Assembly: GCA_020205615.1 (NCBI GenBank)
Contig: CM035170.1
Span: 61,927,322-61,991,321 of the forward strand
Reading direction: 5' to 3'
Length of the DNA stretch: 64,000 bases
Source of the DNA: Panax quinquefolius
Taxonomy: Eukaryota; Streptophyta; Magnoliopsida; Apiales; Araliaceae
The position numbers and the translations under genes were made by a program. Shown here piece after piece: positions 23,969 through 33,197 of this stretch. The stretch's first letter is position 1, and each line of letters opens with the position of its first letter. Under the pieces are notes generated by a model that saw only the letters and a list, made by a program, of their open reading frames with translations, was not told the origin of the DNA and made no database searches.

Positions 23969-25113
23969 TCTGGACTGAAAGAAATGCCAGGATTTTCTCC
24001 CACACATCCACTCCTACTCGGATCCTAATTCGTGATATTATTCATTCTAATGCTAAATTTCAAAAAATCAAGTCTAGACAATGCTATAGATCCTTTGTGT
24101 TGTAGCTGCTCTCGTAGAGCTGCACTTGGTAGAGATGGGGCCTTCGTAGAGCGTGGCTTCATAGAGTGGGGACTCGTAGAGTGGTGCTTTGTAGAGTGGG
24201 GCTTTCGAAGAGCGTGGTTTCGCAGAGTAGGGTCTCATGGAGTGTGCTTCGTAGAGTGGAGTATGCCCAAGGGGGTTTTCGTAGAGTGAGGTTTTGGAGA
24301 GTGGGTCTTCGTAGAGCGGTTATTTCGTAGAGTGGGGCTTTAGCCTAAGGTGGGTCGTCTCCATACAGTTCGGCCTGCTTCGGTCAGTTCGGCTTGGTTT
24401 TGGTTATGATGTCCTCGGCTGGGGGGCCTCGCTGTCTTTGTAGTATGGATCTTCGTCTAGTGGGCTTCGGCCACGAGTGGGGCTTCGGTTGTTCCGTAGA
24501 GTGCGGCTTCAGCCTGGTGGGGGTGGCCTTCATAGAGCGAATTTGGAGAGTGGGTCTTCGTAGAGTGAGTTTCGGCCTCGAGTAGGTCATCTTCGAAAGA
24601 GTGGGGCTTCGTCTCGGCCTAGCTTTAGCCAGTTCGGCCTTATGACTTCGCTTTCATGATGGTATCTTCAATGGTTTTGGACTTTGACAATGAGGGGCTT
24701 CGGCCAAGAGGGGTTCGGATGGCTAGATCTTCGATTTTGTGGGACTCGGTAAAGCGGGCTTTGTAGAGTGGATCTTCGTAAAGTGCGGTTTCGGCCTTGA
24801 GTGGGTCTTCGTAGAGTGTGGATTCAGCTTTGGCCAGTTCGGACTTTGACTACGGTTTTTCTTGATGGTCTCTTCAGTGTCTTAGAGTGGGGCTTCGGCC
24901 ACGTGTGGTAGCTGGTTCGTGGGTTCCGTGCTCGGGCGTCTTCTTTATTATGCTTTGACATGTACTGTAACTTTTCTTTCTGGTAGTCGCCTGTATCCTT
25001 TTATAGTCTTTACACCATAGGGCAAGTCCTATGGTGTCTCTGCTATTTTTGTTTGGGTCTCTCCCATGCAGTTATGTAATCCCCATTTTTTTTATTTCAG
25101 TCTAAATTTAGTA
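23969..25113 (+). mobile_element. 3' remainder of LINE B (ORF2 end and 3' UTR)
   Basis: It resumes LINE B ORF2 after LINE C (RDIIHSNAKF, then the stop at 24103-24105). A minisatellite at about 24110-24910 contains many GTAGAGTGG units. The stem-loop is at 25013-25036, and the 3' end is TTTCAGTCTAAATTTAGTA. The T run after it belongs to SINE-2, which confirms the order of insertion. Confidence 0.85.
25013..25036 (+). other. LINE B 3'-terminal stem-loop, C:G variant
   Basis: CACCATAGG and CCTATGGTG around the loop GCAAGT. The stem is perfect and only the loop differs from the other copies. Confidence 0.8.
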
Positions 25114-25117
25114 ACAA

Positions 25118-25333
25118 TTTTTTTTTTGGTTAACCGTGGGTTTTCGATCCGCAGTCCGACTAATCCCCCGAGCCCGATACAAGAGTGGTTTGTTACCCGA
25201 CTTGCGCCAGGGGTACTGTGGCCACCACGACCATTTCTGGCCTACATTTGTTGCTAGCGGGGGTCAAACTGAAGACGTCCGGGTTTACGGCTTGCCTCCA
25301 ATCAATCCTTAACCGTGCGCCAAATGCGATGGT
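25118..25333 (-). mobile_element. SINE-2, divergent copy, host of LINE B
   Basis: Minus-oriented: T run at 25118-25127, box B complement near 25258-25270, box A complement CCTTAACCGTGCGCCA (25307-25322). The exact 18-bp duplication lies at 25334-25351 and 10876-10893. Part of its T tract is left of LINE B at 10894-10899. Its body is more divergent from SINE-1 than SINE-3 is, which fits its position as the oldest layer. Confidence 0.8.
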
Positions 25334-25351
25334 TTTAATTACCTTACAATT

Positions 25352-26411
25352 ATTCCACATTGATATTCACACTTAGTGCACTGGAGTTCGTATAGTCTTG
25401 GACTTGTACTTCATTTAAAGTTCTATAATTCTTGAACTGTGTCAGATAGAGTCTGAACCTTTGTTCGGTCAGACAAGTATATGAAGTTTTATAAAAGCTA
25501 TCCAAATCAATTGATGGTAAGGATTCTTAGACTGAAAGAACATCCCTTCTATGATAGGGGAGTACCCCCAGGTATCTAGTATATGATACAAAGAACAGAT
25601 TTGAATGTTATGCATATACATGGTGTACGTGAGGCTGATCCCCTCAAGTACTTATTCTTTAGCCAATAACCAAAGGGCCAATTAGCTATTGATTCCATTG
25701 GAGCGTTATAGTTCAAAGTCTACTTGACTAGCAGTTATTCTAAAATCAATCATTATCGTTGCTTCTAATATTCATATTTTTTTTTGTTAATGTGGAGTTT
25801 CCCAACCGTAGTCGGACTAAGTCTCCCCACCCCGGACCAGGCTTTACGCACAGGCTCGGCTTAAGACATGGCTCCACCCAAAAATGTGCGATCCGTGGCC
25901 CTCACACTTGTTGCAAGCGGGAATTGATCCCAGGATGTCCGGGTTTACGGTTCACCCCAGGTGGAAACTTACCGCTGCGCCAAGTGCTTGGGTTTAATAT
26001 TCATATTGTTGAATCCTTCAGATATTCACATTGTTGAATTCATTGTGAGATATTTTCCATTCATCATGATATATCCTTATTGTTGTATTTAAACTTATTG
26101 AGCAAACTTGTTGTTCATCCTTGCTATATCATGAATTATATTGCAGCTAAGCCCGGGACCTCAGGAAAGGACAAGGGTAAATGAAAGATGTAGGATAGTT
26201 GCAAGGAGCAGAATTTATCTTATGCTTAATTTAAATTACTATTATGTATTATGAACCCTAATTACTATTATAGGATATGTTTGTAAGACGATATTAAGGT
26301 TATCATATCTTGGGACTAGTAATACCTTTTGTATTAACGACGTACGTTTATTATATTCCGCATTTTCGTTATCGTATGTTGTTTAAAGGTGGTTGTTTGT
26401 ATTTTATCGTG
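25352..26411. other. Non-coding stretch interrupted by SINE-4
   Basis: No gene is supported. It continues the sequence left of 10876. Apart from SINE-4 I see AT-rich sequence with no clear terminal repeats. Just before 26412 the sequence passes into the Gypsy remnant without a recognisable boundary. Confidence 0.5.
25779..25994 (-). mobile_element. SINE-4, same SINE family
   Basis: Minus-oriented, T run at 25777-25785, body close to SINE-1, box A complement near 25968-25982. A 13-bp duplication TAATATTCATATT flanks it at 25766-25778 and 25995-26007. Confidence 0.85.
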
Positions 26412-27919
26412 ATGACCGAACCGGGGTCAGAAGACACGGTTTCGGAGGTGTTACAGGTTCTACAGATGGCTTCAGAGTTTGAAGAGATATCCTTCCTCCA
26501 CGTTCCTCGAAATAGGAATGATTTTGCGGATGCTCTAGCAACCTTGGCCTCCTTGATCAACATACTTGACAAGAAAAACATGCCCACCCTCACATTTTCC
26601 CAACAAAAGGCACAAACCTATGTGAATTGTGTTGGAGAAGTATCGGATGAGCTACCTCACATCCAACATCCTTGGTATCAGCATGTTAAAAAGTACTTAC
26701 AAGATGGATCTACACCCGCTGAGGCGAGCCCGACTAAAAGAAGGCGGATCCATCGACTGGCTATGAAATTCTACCTGAGCGGAGACACACTATACAAAAG
26801 AGATGTCGGATTAGGTTTCCTCAAATGTCTGGACAAGGACCAAGCTCAGAGGCTCATGGATGAAATCCATAGTGGACTATGTGGCCCACACATGAGCGGC
26901 CCCCTACTTGTTAAAAAGTCCTAAGAATAGGGCATTACTGGCTCTCTCTCAAAGCTGACTGTGATGATCACGTCAAGAGATGTTACCAATGCCAAATTCA
27001 TGGAAATGCTATCCACACCCCTCCAAGGGAGCTCCACAATATCAGTTCGCCCTGGCCCTTCTCAATGTGGGGAATGGACGTGATCGGGCCCATCGAGCCC
27101 AAAGCCAATAGTGGGCATTCTTTATCTTCACCATGATCGACTACTTCACCAAGTGGGGTAGAAGCAGCCTCCTTCCCCAAGGTTACCAAAGAAGTCATCA
27201 TTGCTTTCATTAGAAATAATGTCATTTGTCGATATGGACAACCAGAGGTAATTGTATCATAGAATGCTAAGAACCTCAACAACAAAATGATGGAGGAGTT
27301 GTGCAGTAAATTCCACATCAAACATCTCAACTCCGTCATCTACCGTCCAAAGATGAATGGTGTTGTTGAAGCGGCTAACAAAAACATCAAGAAGATCATG
27401 CAAAAGATGTTCGCCAATCACAAAGGATGGCCTGACTTATTGCCTCTGAATCTATTAGCCTACAGAACATCAATGCGCACTTCCATTGGGGCACCCCCCT
27501 ATTCATTAACCTATGGGATGGAAGTAGTACTCCCCATAGAGGTGGAAATGGAATCTCTCAGAGTGTAGACGCTCAGCTGGATGAAGACCAATGGTTTTAA
27601 GATAGGTATCACTAATTGTCTCTAATAGACGAAAGGCGAAGTGATGCTATTTTCCGTGGTCAGTTATACCAACAGAGGATCGCCAGATCCTACAACAGAA
27701 AAGTCCGGCTACGGCAGTTGAAATAACACGACTTGGTTTTGAAGAAGATCATTGAACACCAAGATCAGTCTTAAGGGAAAATTCACCCCAAATTGGGAAG
27801 GCTCATTTGTTGTCAAGGAGGTATTGACAGGAGGAGGTGCTCTCCGATTGCAGGAAATGGACGGCGATGAATTTCCACAGCTCATCAACTCGAACACCAT
27901 GAAATGGTACTATGTCTGA
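26412..27919 (+). pseudogene. Ty3/Gypsy (Tat-like) polyprotein remnant: RNase H end and integrase
   Basis: LTR-retrotransposon pol encodes reverse transcriptase, RNase H and integrase. Here only the end survives. An RNase H C-terminus (FLHVPRNRNDFADALATLA) is at about 26490-26550. The integrase zinc-binding region follows (HSGLCGPHMSG ... DDHVKRCYQCQ, 26868-26995). The core has WGMDVIGPIEP and the later YRPKMNGVVEAANKNIKK and YGMEVVLP (27340-27540). The catalytic second Asp is lost: at about 27258 the frame reads S-stop-NAK. The C-terminal tail ends NTMKWYYV and stops at 27919. The resemblance is to Tat-type elements. There are several frameshifts, and the 5' half and LTRs are missing. Confidence 0.75.
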
Positions 27920-28917
27920 GGTTATCATCAAGAAAACATCCTAGTTTTGGATCACCAGATCCCCAGTCATTTTAGGTTTTATAACCCTTCACTACATACA
28001 ACCTTTCTTCACGCGCATTTGCCCCGTCAGGGGACAAACACTCCCTTCCAACTAGCAGCCTGGTTCTGGATCATTAGATCCTTCACACAACTTTTCCTTT
28101 AAAACTTTTCACACCCGTAGTTTTGTCCTATCAGGGATTATTACTTTCCCCACCTATAGTTTGTCCTGTACATAGGATCAAACTTTATCCCCCGTAATTT
28201 GTCTCTTGAACATGAGATCAAACTTTTCATTAGCTGTAAACCCCCATGAACAAGGGGCGAACTACGCCGACCTGATCTCCTTGATACACGGGAGTACGTA
28301 GGCAGCCATTTTATATGGTCCAGTCACAATAAAACAAAAAACAAAAAAATCTCTACACCCCTTTGCCACATACAGCGTTAAACCTTCACACCGGGTTTGA
28401 ATTACACAGACCTGATCTCCTCTTCAATAGGAGTACGTAGGTAGCCACTCATGGTTCGGTCTCACCCCCTACCAAAACACAAACACTTGTAAACGGTACT
28501 GGGATCAACCTTCAATCCACCACATTTCATTGGCTTCAGACCAAAGGGATGGAACTACCTGACCTCTTCACGTAAACGGGAGAATCGGCGACCATCTAAG
28601 ATGCGGTTGAATCCTCAAAGAGAAACACCAATCCATAGGATATGGAACTAACTGGACTCCCTCATACAAAGGAGTATTGGCGACCATCTGTGGTGCGGTC
28701 AACCTCAGAGAGGAAAGCCACACTCCTCCCCACATCTACATACAGAAACCAGTCCCAAGACACCAAAGATGGTAGGGAGTACACACAGATCAACGATCCA
28801 TTCTGAAAGATCCTGAGACATCTCAATGTCCATCCATCAAGGAGGAGTTCAGACTACATCGAGATCACAAGCCCTGAAGAAATAGGCAAATAAGGCATAA
28901 CTAAAAGGGAAGTGATC
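27920..28917 (+). other. Gypsy 3' non-coding region with four dispersed repeats
   Basis: There is no coding sequence. A motif of about 50 bases recurs at about 28258-28310, 28398-28450, 28550-28600 and 28643-28700. The first two copies carry GACCTGATCTCCT, then GGAGTACGTAGG. The last two are more diverged (GGAGTATTGG). CTCC and GGAG inside each copy can pair. Similar GGAGTACGTAGGCAGC words are, to my knowledge, usual in 3' regions of plant Tat-type Gypsy elements. Confidence 0.55.
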
Positions 28918-28930
28918 AAAATATATTTTC
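28918..28930. repeat. Left target-site duplication of the twin-primed LINE
   Basis: AAAATATATTTTC at 28918-28930 is repeated exactly at 38795-38807. The left copy touches the T tail of the minus-strand LINE piece, and the right copy starts exactly where the plus-strand LINE piece breaks off. The word is AT-rich and partly palindromic, but the two positions make chance unlikely. Confidence 0.75.
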
Positions 28931-29017
28931 GTTTTTGTTTTGCTAAATTTAGACTGAAATAAAATAAATGGGGGATTACAAAACCGCATGGGAAAAACCC
29001 AAACAGAATAGCAAAGA

Positions 29018-29041
29018 CATCATAGGACATGCCCTATGATG
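29018..29041 (-). other. LINE G 3'-terminal stem-loop, T:A variant
   Basis: CATCATAGG and CCTATGATG form a perfect 9-bp stem with a six-base loop, read here on the plus strand. It carries the T:A pair at position 3. Confidence 0.75.
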
Positions 29042-29149
29042 TAAAGACTATGATGAAGATACTATAAAAGGTTACATGTTACAGTACATGACATAGCATA
29101 AAGAATTTCGTCAGGACGCCCGAACACGAAACTTCCGAAAACAGCTACC

Positions 29150-29690
29150 ACTACGACGACCCACTCGAGGCCGAAATCCCACTCTATGATGACCCATGCT
29201 ACGAAGCCCCACACATCGAGTTGCCCCATTTTCCTAGCCCCTCATAGCCGAAGTCCAAATCTCGTAAGAGACTCTTCTGCAAGGGAAGAAATCAAAAGGC
29301 GGCACTGGCTAGCCGAAGTGACACCAAACCGAGCCCACACTATGAAAATGACTGCTCCATTCTACGAAGACCCCATCTCCGAATCCCACTCTACGAGTCC
29401 CCACTCTACGAATCCCCGCTCTACGAGTCCCCACTCTAAAAATCACTTACTCTACGAACAAAGCAACACTCTATGAGTCTCCACTCTACGAACAAAGAAC
29501 CACTCTACCAGTGACCACTCTACGAAGCCACGCTCTACGAAAGCCCCACTCTACGAAGCCACGCTCTACTAAAGCCCCACTCTAAGAAGACCCTAGAATG
29601 CCACTCTACGAAGTCCCACTTTTCGAGTCCCCAGCACCTGTTTGAGCGACCTCAAGCAATCCCACTCTACGAGAGCGTCTACAACAAAAG
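29150..29690 (-). repeat. LINE G 3' UTR minisatellite
   Basis: CCACTCTACGAA words on the plus strand, for example many times between 29390 and 29600, where units of about 16-30 bases repeat with alternating ends (GTCCCC, AGCCCC). It is shorter than the LINE A array. Confidence 0.75.
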
Positions 29691-30184
29691 GATCCGTAGC
29701 ATAATCTAGACTTGATTTTTCAAAATTTAGCATTAGAATGAAGCCCACACTTTACCAAATGAATAATATCACGAATGAGGATTCGAGCAGGAGTGGATGA
29801 ATGGGAGAAAATCCTGGCATTTCTTTCAGTCCAAATTCTATAAACCACAACAGCAAATCCAAAATGGAGTAGACTCGAGTGAAAGCTTATGCACGGAGCT
29901 GCTAGAGATAAAGCCGATGGTGAGGCCCAACTCCTACTAAACCCTCTCCAACCACACCTAATCGCCAGGACATTTATCGATGTCTGGAAAGAGATGAAGC
30001 ATTCAAAGAATAAATGGTTAAAAGTTTCCCTATCATTTGAGCAGAGCACACACTTAGGATCAATAGCAAGACCAAATTGGGTTAGTCTGTCGATGGTCCG
30101 AAGCCCTTTATGAAAAGCAAGCCAGAGGATGAAAGATTGTGGCGGGGGGGGGGGCACAATCTTGTGTCAAACCAAGCTATGCCA
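29680..30184 (-). pseudogene. LINE G ORF2 C-terminus (sense 3' part of the twin-primed copy)
   Basis: The frame reads from WHSLV (30184) through PPP..SFILWLAFHKGLRT, with the finger CVLC...NHLFFEC, to KCGLHSNAKF. A G/C run at 30146-30155 shifts the frame near the start. It continues, with a loss of about 100 bases, the ORF2 that breaks off at 38794. A reading frame on the plus strand across the same region is only its shadow. Confidence 0.75.
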
Positions 30185-30403
30185 AGACACTGTCTCCCTT
30201 CTCTCTAAACCTTCCGTTCCCTTCCATCCTCTTCCAGTATCTCCCTCTTTCCTTTTCTGGTCTCCCGCCTATAGTCACCAAACTTTTCTATCTCTACCAA
30301 ACTTTTATGTTTTCCTTTTTTAGGTCCTTCCTCCTCTATCCCTCCATACTTTGTACTCCTCTCTTCCTCCTCCTTTCTCCTCCGTCTCTCTTCCTCTCAC
30401 GCC

Positions 30404-32079
30404 ATGATTGATTTCGCTCACCTCTTGGCTGACAACTCTGAGAGTAGCCTTTCACATGACTTATTCGCTGATTTTGGGGTTTCTAATCCAAACTCCCTTG
30501 TTGCAAATGTCACGGCTATGGCTGAATCTGACCCCATGCCTGTTACGACTAACTTTGCCACGGTTGAGTCTTCTGACTCAGAAGCAAACATCATTGCTGG
30601 GGAAAATTTAGGTCTTATGATTGGTCCCTCAATGTCCGAGATATTCAAAGCTGCACAACACTTATCGCAACAGGGGCACCTTGATGCAGCTGATGAACAT
30701 AGGAAGTGTCTTACCTTAATGGACTTCATTAAAGCCCAAGGTTTTTCGCTTCAGAATGAAAATGATTTTGCTAGCAAAGGCAAATCTGCTAGGAGTGTTA
30801 ACGACCACAACATGATAGAGCTTGGCTCCCTAAAAACCTCTGTTGATCTTCCTACGGTTCCTGCACCGGTGTCGAGTCTGATATCCTCTAAGGCCGCGTC
30901 CCCTTCTCTTGAGGCCTGTGTGGAGGTAAAATGTGATGTAAAGCCATCTAAAGCAATTCAGCCTTCTAAACAATCTTGGAGTGATGTGGTAACCAAGAGT
31001 GACCCAAAACTCTGCTCTCCTCTTGAATATTTTCCCCCTGAACCTCCGACTTTGGAGGATGGAGTAATACACATTAGACCTTCGGCTGAGGTTCTTCTGA
31101 AAGGAAACATCCTCTGGAATACATGCCTTATGGGGAGCTTTATCAATTCTAGACATCCTTTTAAGCTAGTTGAAGAAACTATCCATAAGCTTTGGGACAA
31201 GCATGGTTTGCAGAAGGTTTTCTTGCATGATAAGGGGTTTTTTGTCTTCAAATTCTCAAACTCTCTGGAAAGAGAAAATGTCCTTGCCCTTGGCCCTTGG
31301 TACATCACAAACAAACAACTTTGCCTCATGCTTTGGAAAGAAGGGATGGACTTCAAATTTGAAACCTGCACTAAAGCTCCAGTTTGGGTCAAATTTCATA
31401 ATGTCCCGATGTCCTATCTTTCTCCTACAGGGCTCAGTTACCTAGCTAGTGGCATTGGTAAGCCACTCTTTGTTGATAAGCGTTCTTTGGTAAATTCGGT
31501 AGATGACTTTTGCCAAAGTTTGTGTAGAGCTTTCTTCTTCATCTTCTTTCCCAAGCTGTCTGGAAGTGGATGTTATTGATGAGGACACCCAAACTGAAAA
31601 AGTTGTTCGGGTTAGAGTGGAATACCAAAATCATCCTATCCTCTGCTCTCATTGCAAGTCCTTCGGATACTCCCTTGCTCGTTGTCCTAGCGCCAATTTC
31701 AAATGGGTCCCAAAGTTATAAGTTGGGCAGAAAGAACTTCCTTCCCCTGTTCCCTCTGTCATTGGCCCTTCCTCTGGCCCCTCCCTTCTGATGGTTGGAC
31801 AGTGGTTGCTAAGGGTCTAAAGCAACAATCTAACCCGAATGATCCTTTACTTACTCCTGATTCTAATTTGTTCAATCTTCTCTCCCCTGTGGCCGCTGGT
31901 CATCAGGCCTGTTTCTCTGACACTGATGCCACTCCCTCTCCCCACTTGTGGGTAAGCTTAAAATGATCGATGAGAAGGAAGTCAGGGATCTTAAACACAA
32001 AGCTGCAGGATCTCTTGACCTTGGTCATGCTTCAAAGAAAAAGATCAAAGGAGGGGGGAGTAAAAAGCCCCCAGCTTAA
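30404..32079 (+). pseudogene. LINE B2 ORF1
   Basis: The start is the ATG in GCCATGA context, giving MIDFAHLLADN. The frame is open for about 360 residues and includes the DUF4283-like region (KFHNVPMSYLSPTGLSYLA, about 31385-31445). It then shifts near 31480 (altered VDK junction). The knuckle region is readable at 31503-31721, but its histidine is tyrosine (CSHCKSFGYSLARC), a C-to-T change. A TAA follows at about 31719. The natural stop, by alignment to LINE B, is 32077-32079. The 5' UTR before it (30185-30403) lacks roughly the first 40 bases of the element. Confidence 0.8.
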
Positions 32080-32247
32080 CCCCATTCCTTTTTATGATAA
32101 ATTTTTTCTCTATGAATATTAGAGGTGTAAATATGTCTCCAAAGTAGGCTAGCATCCATGATTTTTTTTTTGCTAAATTTAGACTGAAATAAAAAAATGG
32201 GGGATTACAGGACCGCATGGGATAGACCCAAACAGAAATATCAGAGA

Positions 32248-32271
32248 CACCATAGGACATGCCCTATGGTG
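32248..32271 (-). other. LINE H 3'-terminal stem-loop, C:G variant
   Basis: CACCATAGG and CCTATGGTG with a six-base loop, a perfect stem, as in LINEs B and C. The 3' end of the element follows toward 32163. Confidence 0.8.
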
Positions 32272-32379
32272 TAAAGACTATTTAAAGGATACATGCGACT
32301 GCCATAAAGAAATGTTACAGTATATGTCAAAGCATAAAGAAGGCGCCCGAACACGGAACCACCTGAAAAAGCTGCCACT

Positions 32380-33180
32380 CGTGGCCGAAGCCCCACTCGA
32401 CGAGGACCCACTTCATAAAGCCCCACAGATCCGAAATCTAAGCCACTGAGGAGAACCTTCAGGAAAAAGAAGTCAAAGACCGAACAGGCCGAAGCTGTCC
32501 ATTGCCGAAGCCCCACTCTACGAAGACCCAGCCGAGGCTGAAGCCCACTCTACGAAAATCTAGCCGAAGCTCACTCTACAGGGACTCAACCGAGGGCGAA
32601 GCTCGCTCTACGAAGACCCAGCCAAGGCCGAAGCATAATCCAGCCGAAGCTCACTCTACGGAGACCCATCCGAACCCTACTCTACGAAGACTCTGCCAAG
32701 GCAGGATCTCACTCTATGAAGATCAACACCCCACAAGCAAATACCTAACCAAATCTGAGGATCGCACTACGAAGACCCATACGAGGCCGAAGGGAACTCT
32801 ACGAAGACCCACTCGGACCCCACTCTACGATCAGTGCTCGAAGACCAACGACCCACTCTAAGAATTGGAAGAAACACACTACGACCAAGGCGCACTCTAC
32901 GATCATTGCTCGAAGACCAAGGCCCCACTCAACGAACTGGAAAAAGCTGGCCGAATTGGGAGAAAATGATTGAATACCAAGCCCCACTATATGAAGAGGA
33001 CCCATTCACTGCCGAACTCTATGAAGCCCTCTAGCTAAAGCCTCTTAGAGCTCGAACACCGGTCCCGGTCTACGATAAGGAAGAAGCTGTCCAAACTGGA
33101 GTAAACTGGCCAAAAACCAAGCCCTCTCTAAGAAGGTGACCCACTCAAGGCCAAAATACCACTTTTTGAAGAACCTTCAC
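32380..33180 (-). repeat. LINE H 3' UTR minisatellite
   Basis: CACTCTACGAAGACC and GGCCGAAGC words on the plus strand, complementary to the GTAGAGTG/CTTCGGCC words of the other copies. Order and spacing are again different. Confidence 0.75.
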
Positions 33181-33197
33181 GTCAGGCTTCAAAATCA

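Larger units (their letters stand above)
10900..25113 (+). mobile_element. LINE B, full-length LINE inserted in the poly-T of SINE-2, itself split by LINE C
   Basis: Its own parts are 10900-16605 and 23969-25113; LINE C occupies the gap. It is flanked by ACAATTTTTTTT at 10888-10899 and 25114-25125, so it landed in the T tract of SINE-2. The conserved start TGGGTTAG is at 11017, preceded by 117 bases (10900-11016) found in no other copy here. ORF1, ORF2, the minisatellite 3' UTR, the stem-loop and the end CTAAATTTAGTA are all present. A SINE interrupts ORF2. The same subfamily provides the twin-primed copy at 28931-38794. Confidence 0.85.

Noticed and set aside
28918..28930. AAAATATATTTTC as chance AT-rich similarity
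   Set aside because: Considered, but both copies sit exactly at the two outer ends of the rearranged LINE, so it is kept as a target-site duplication.
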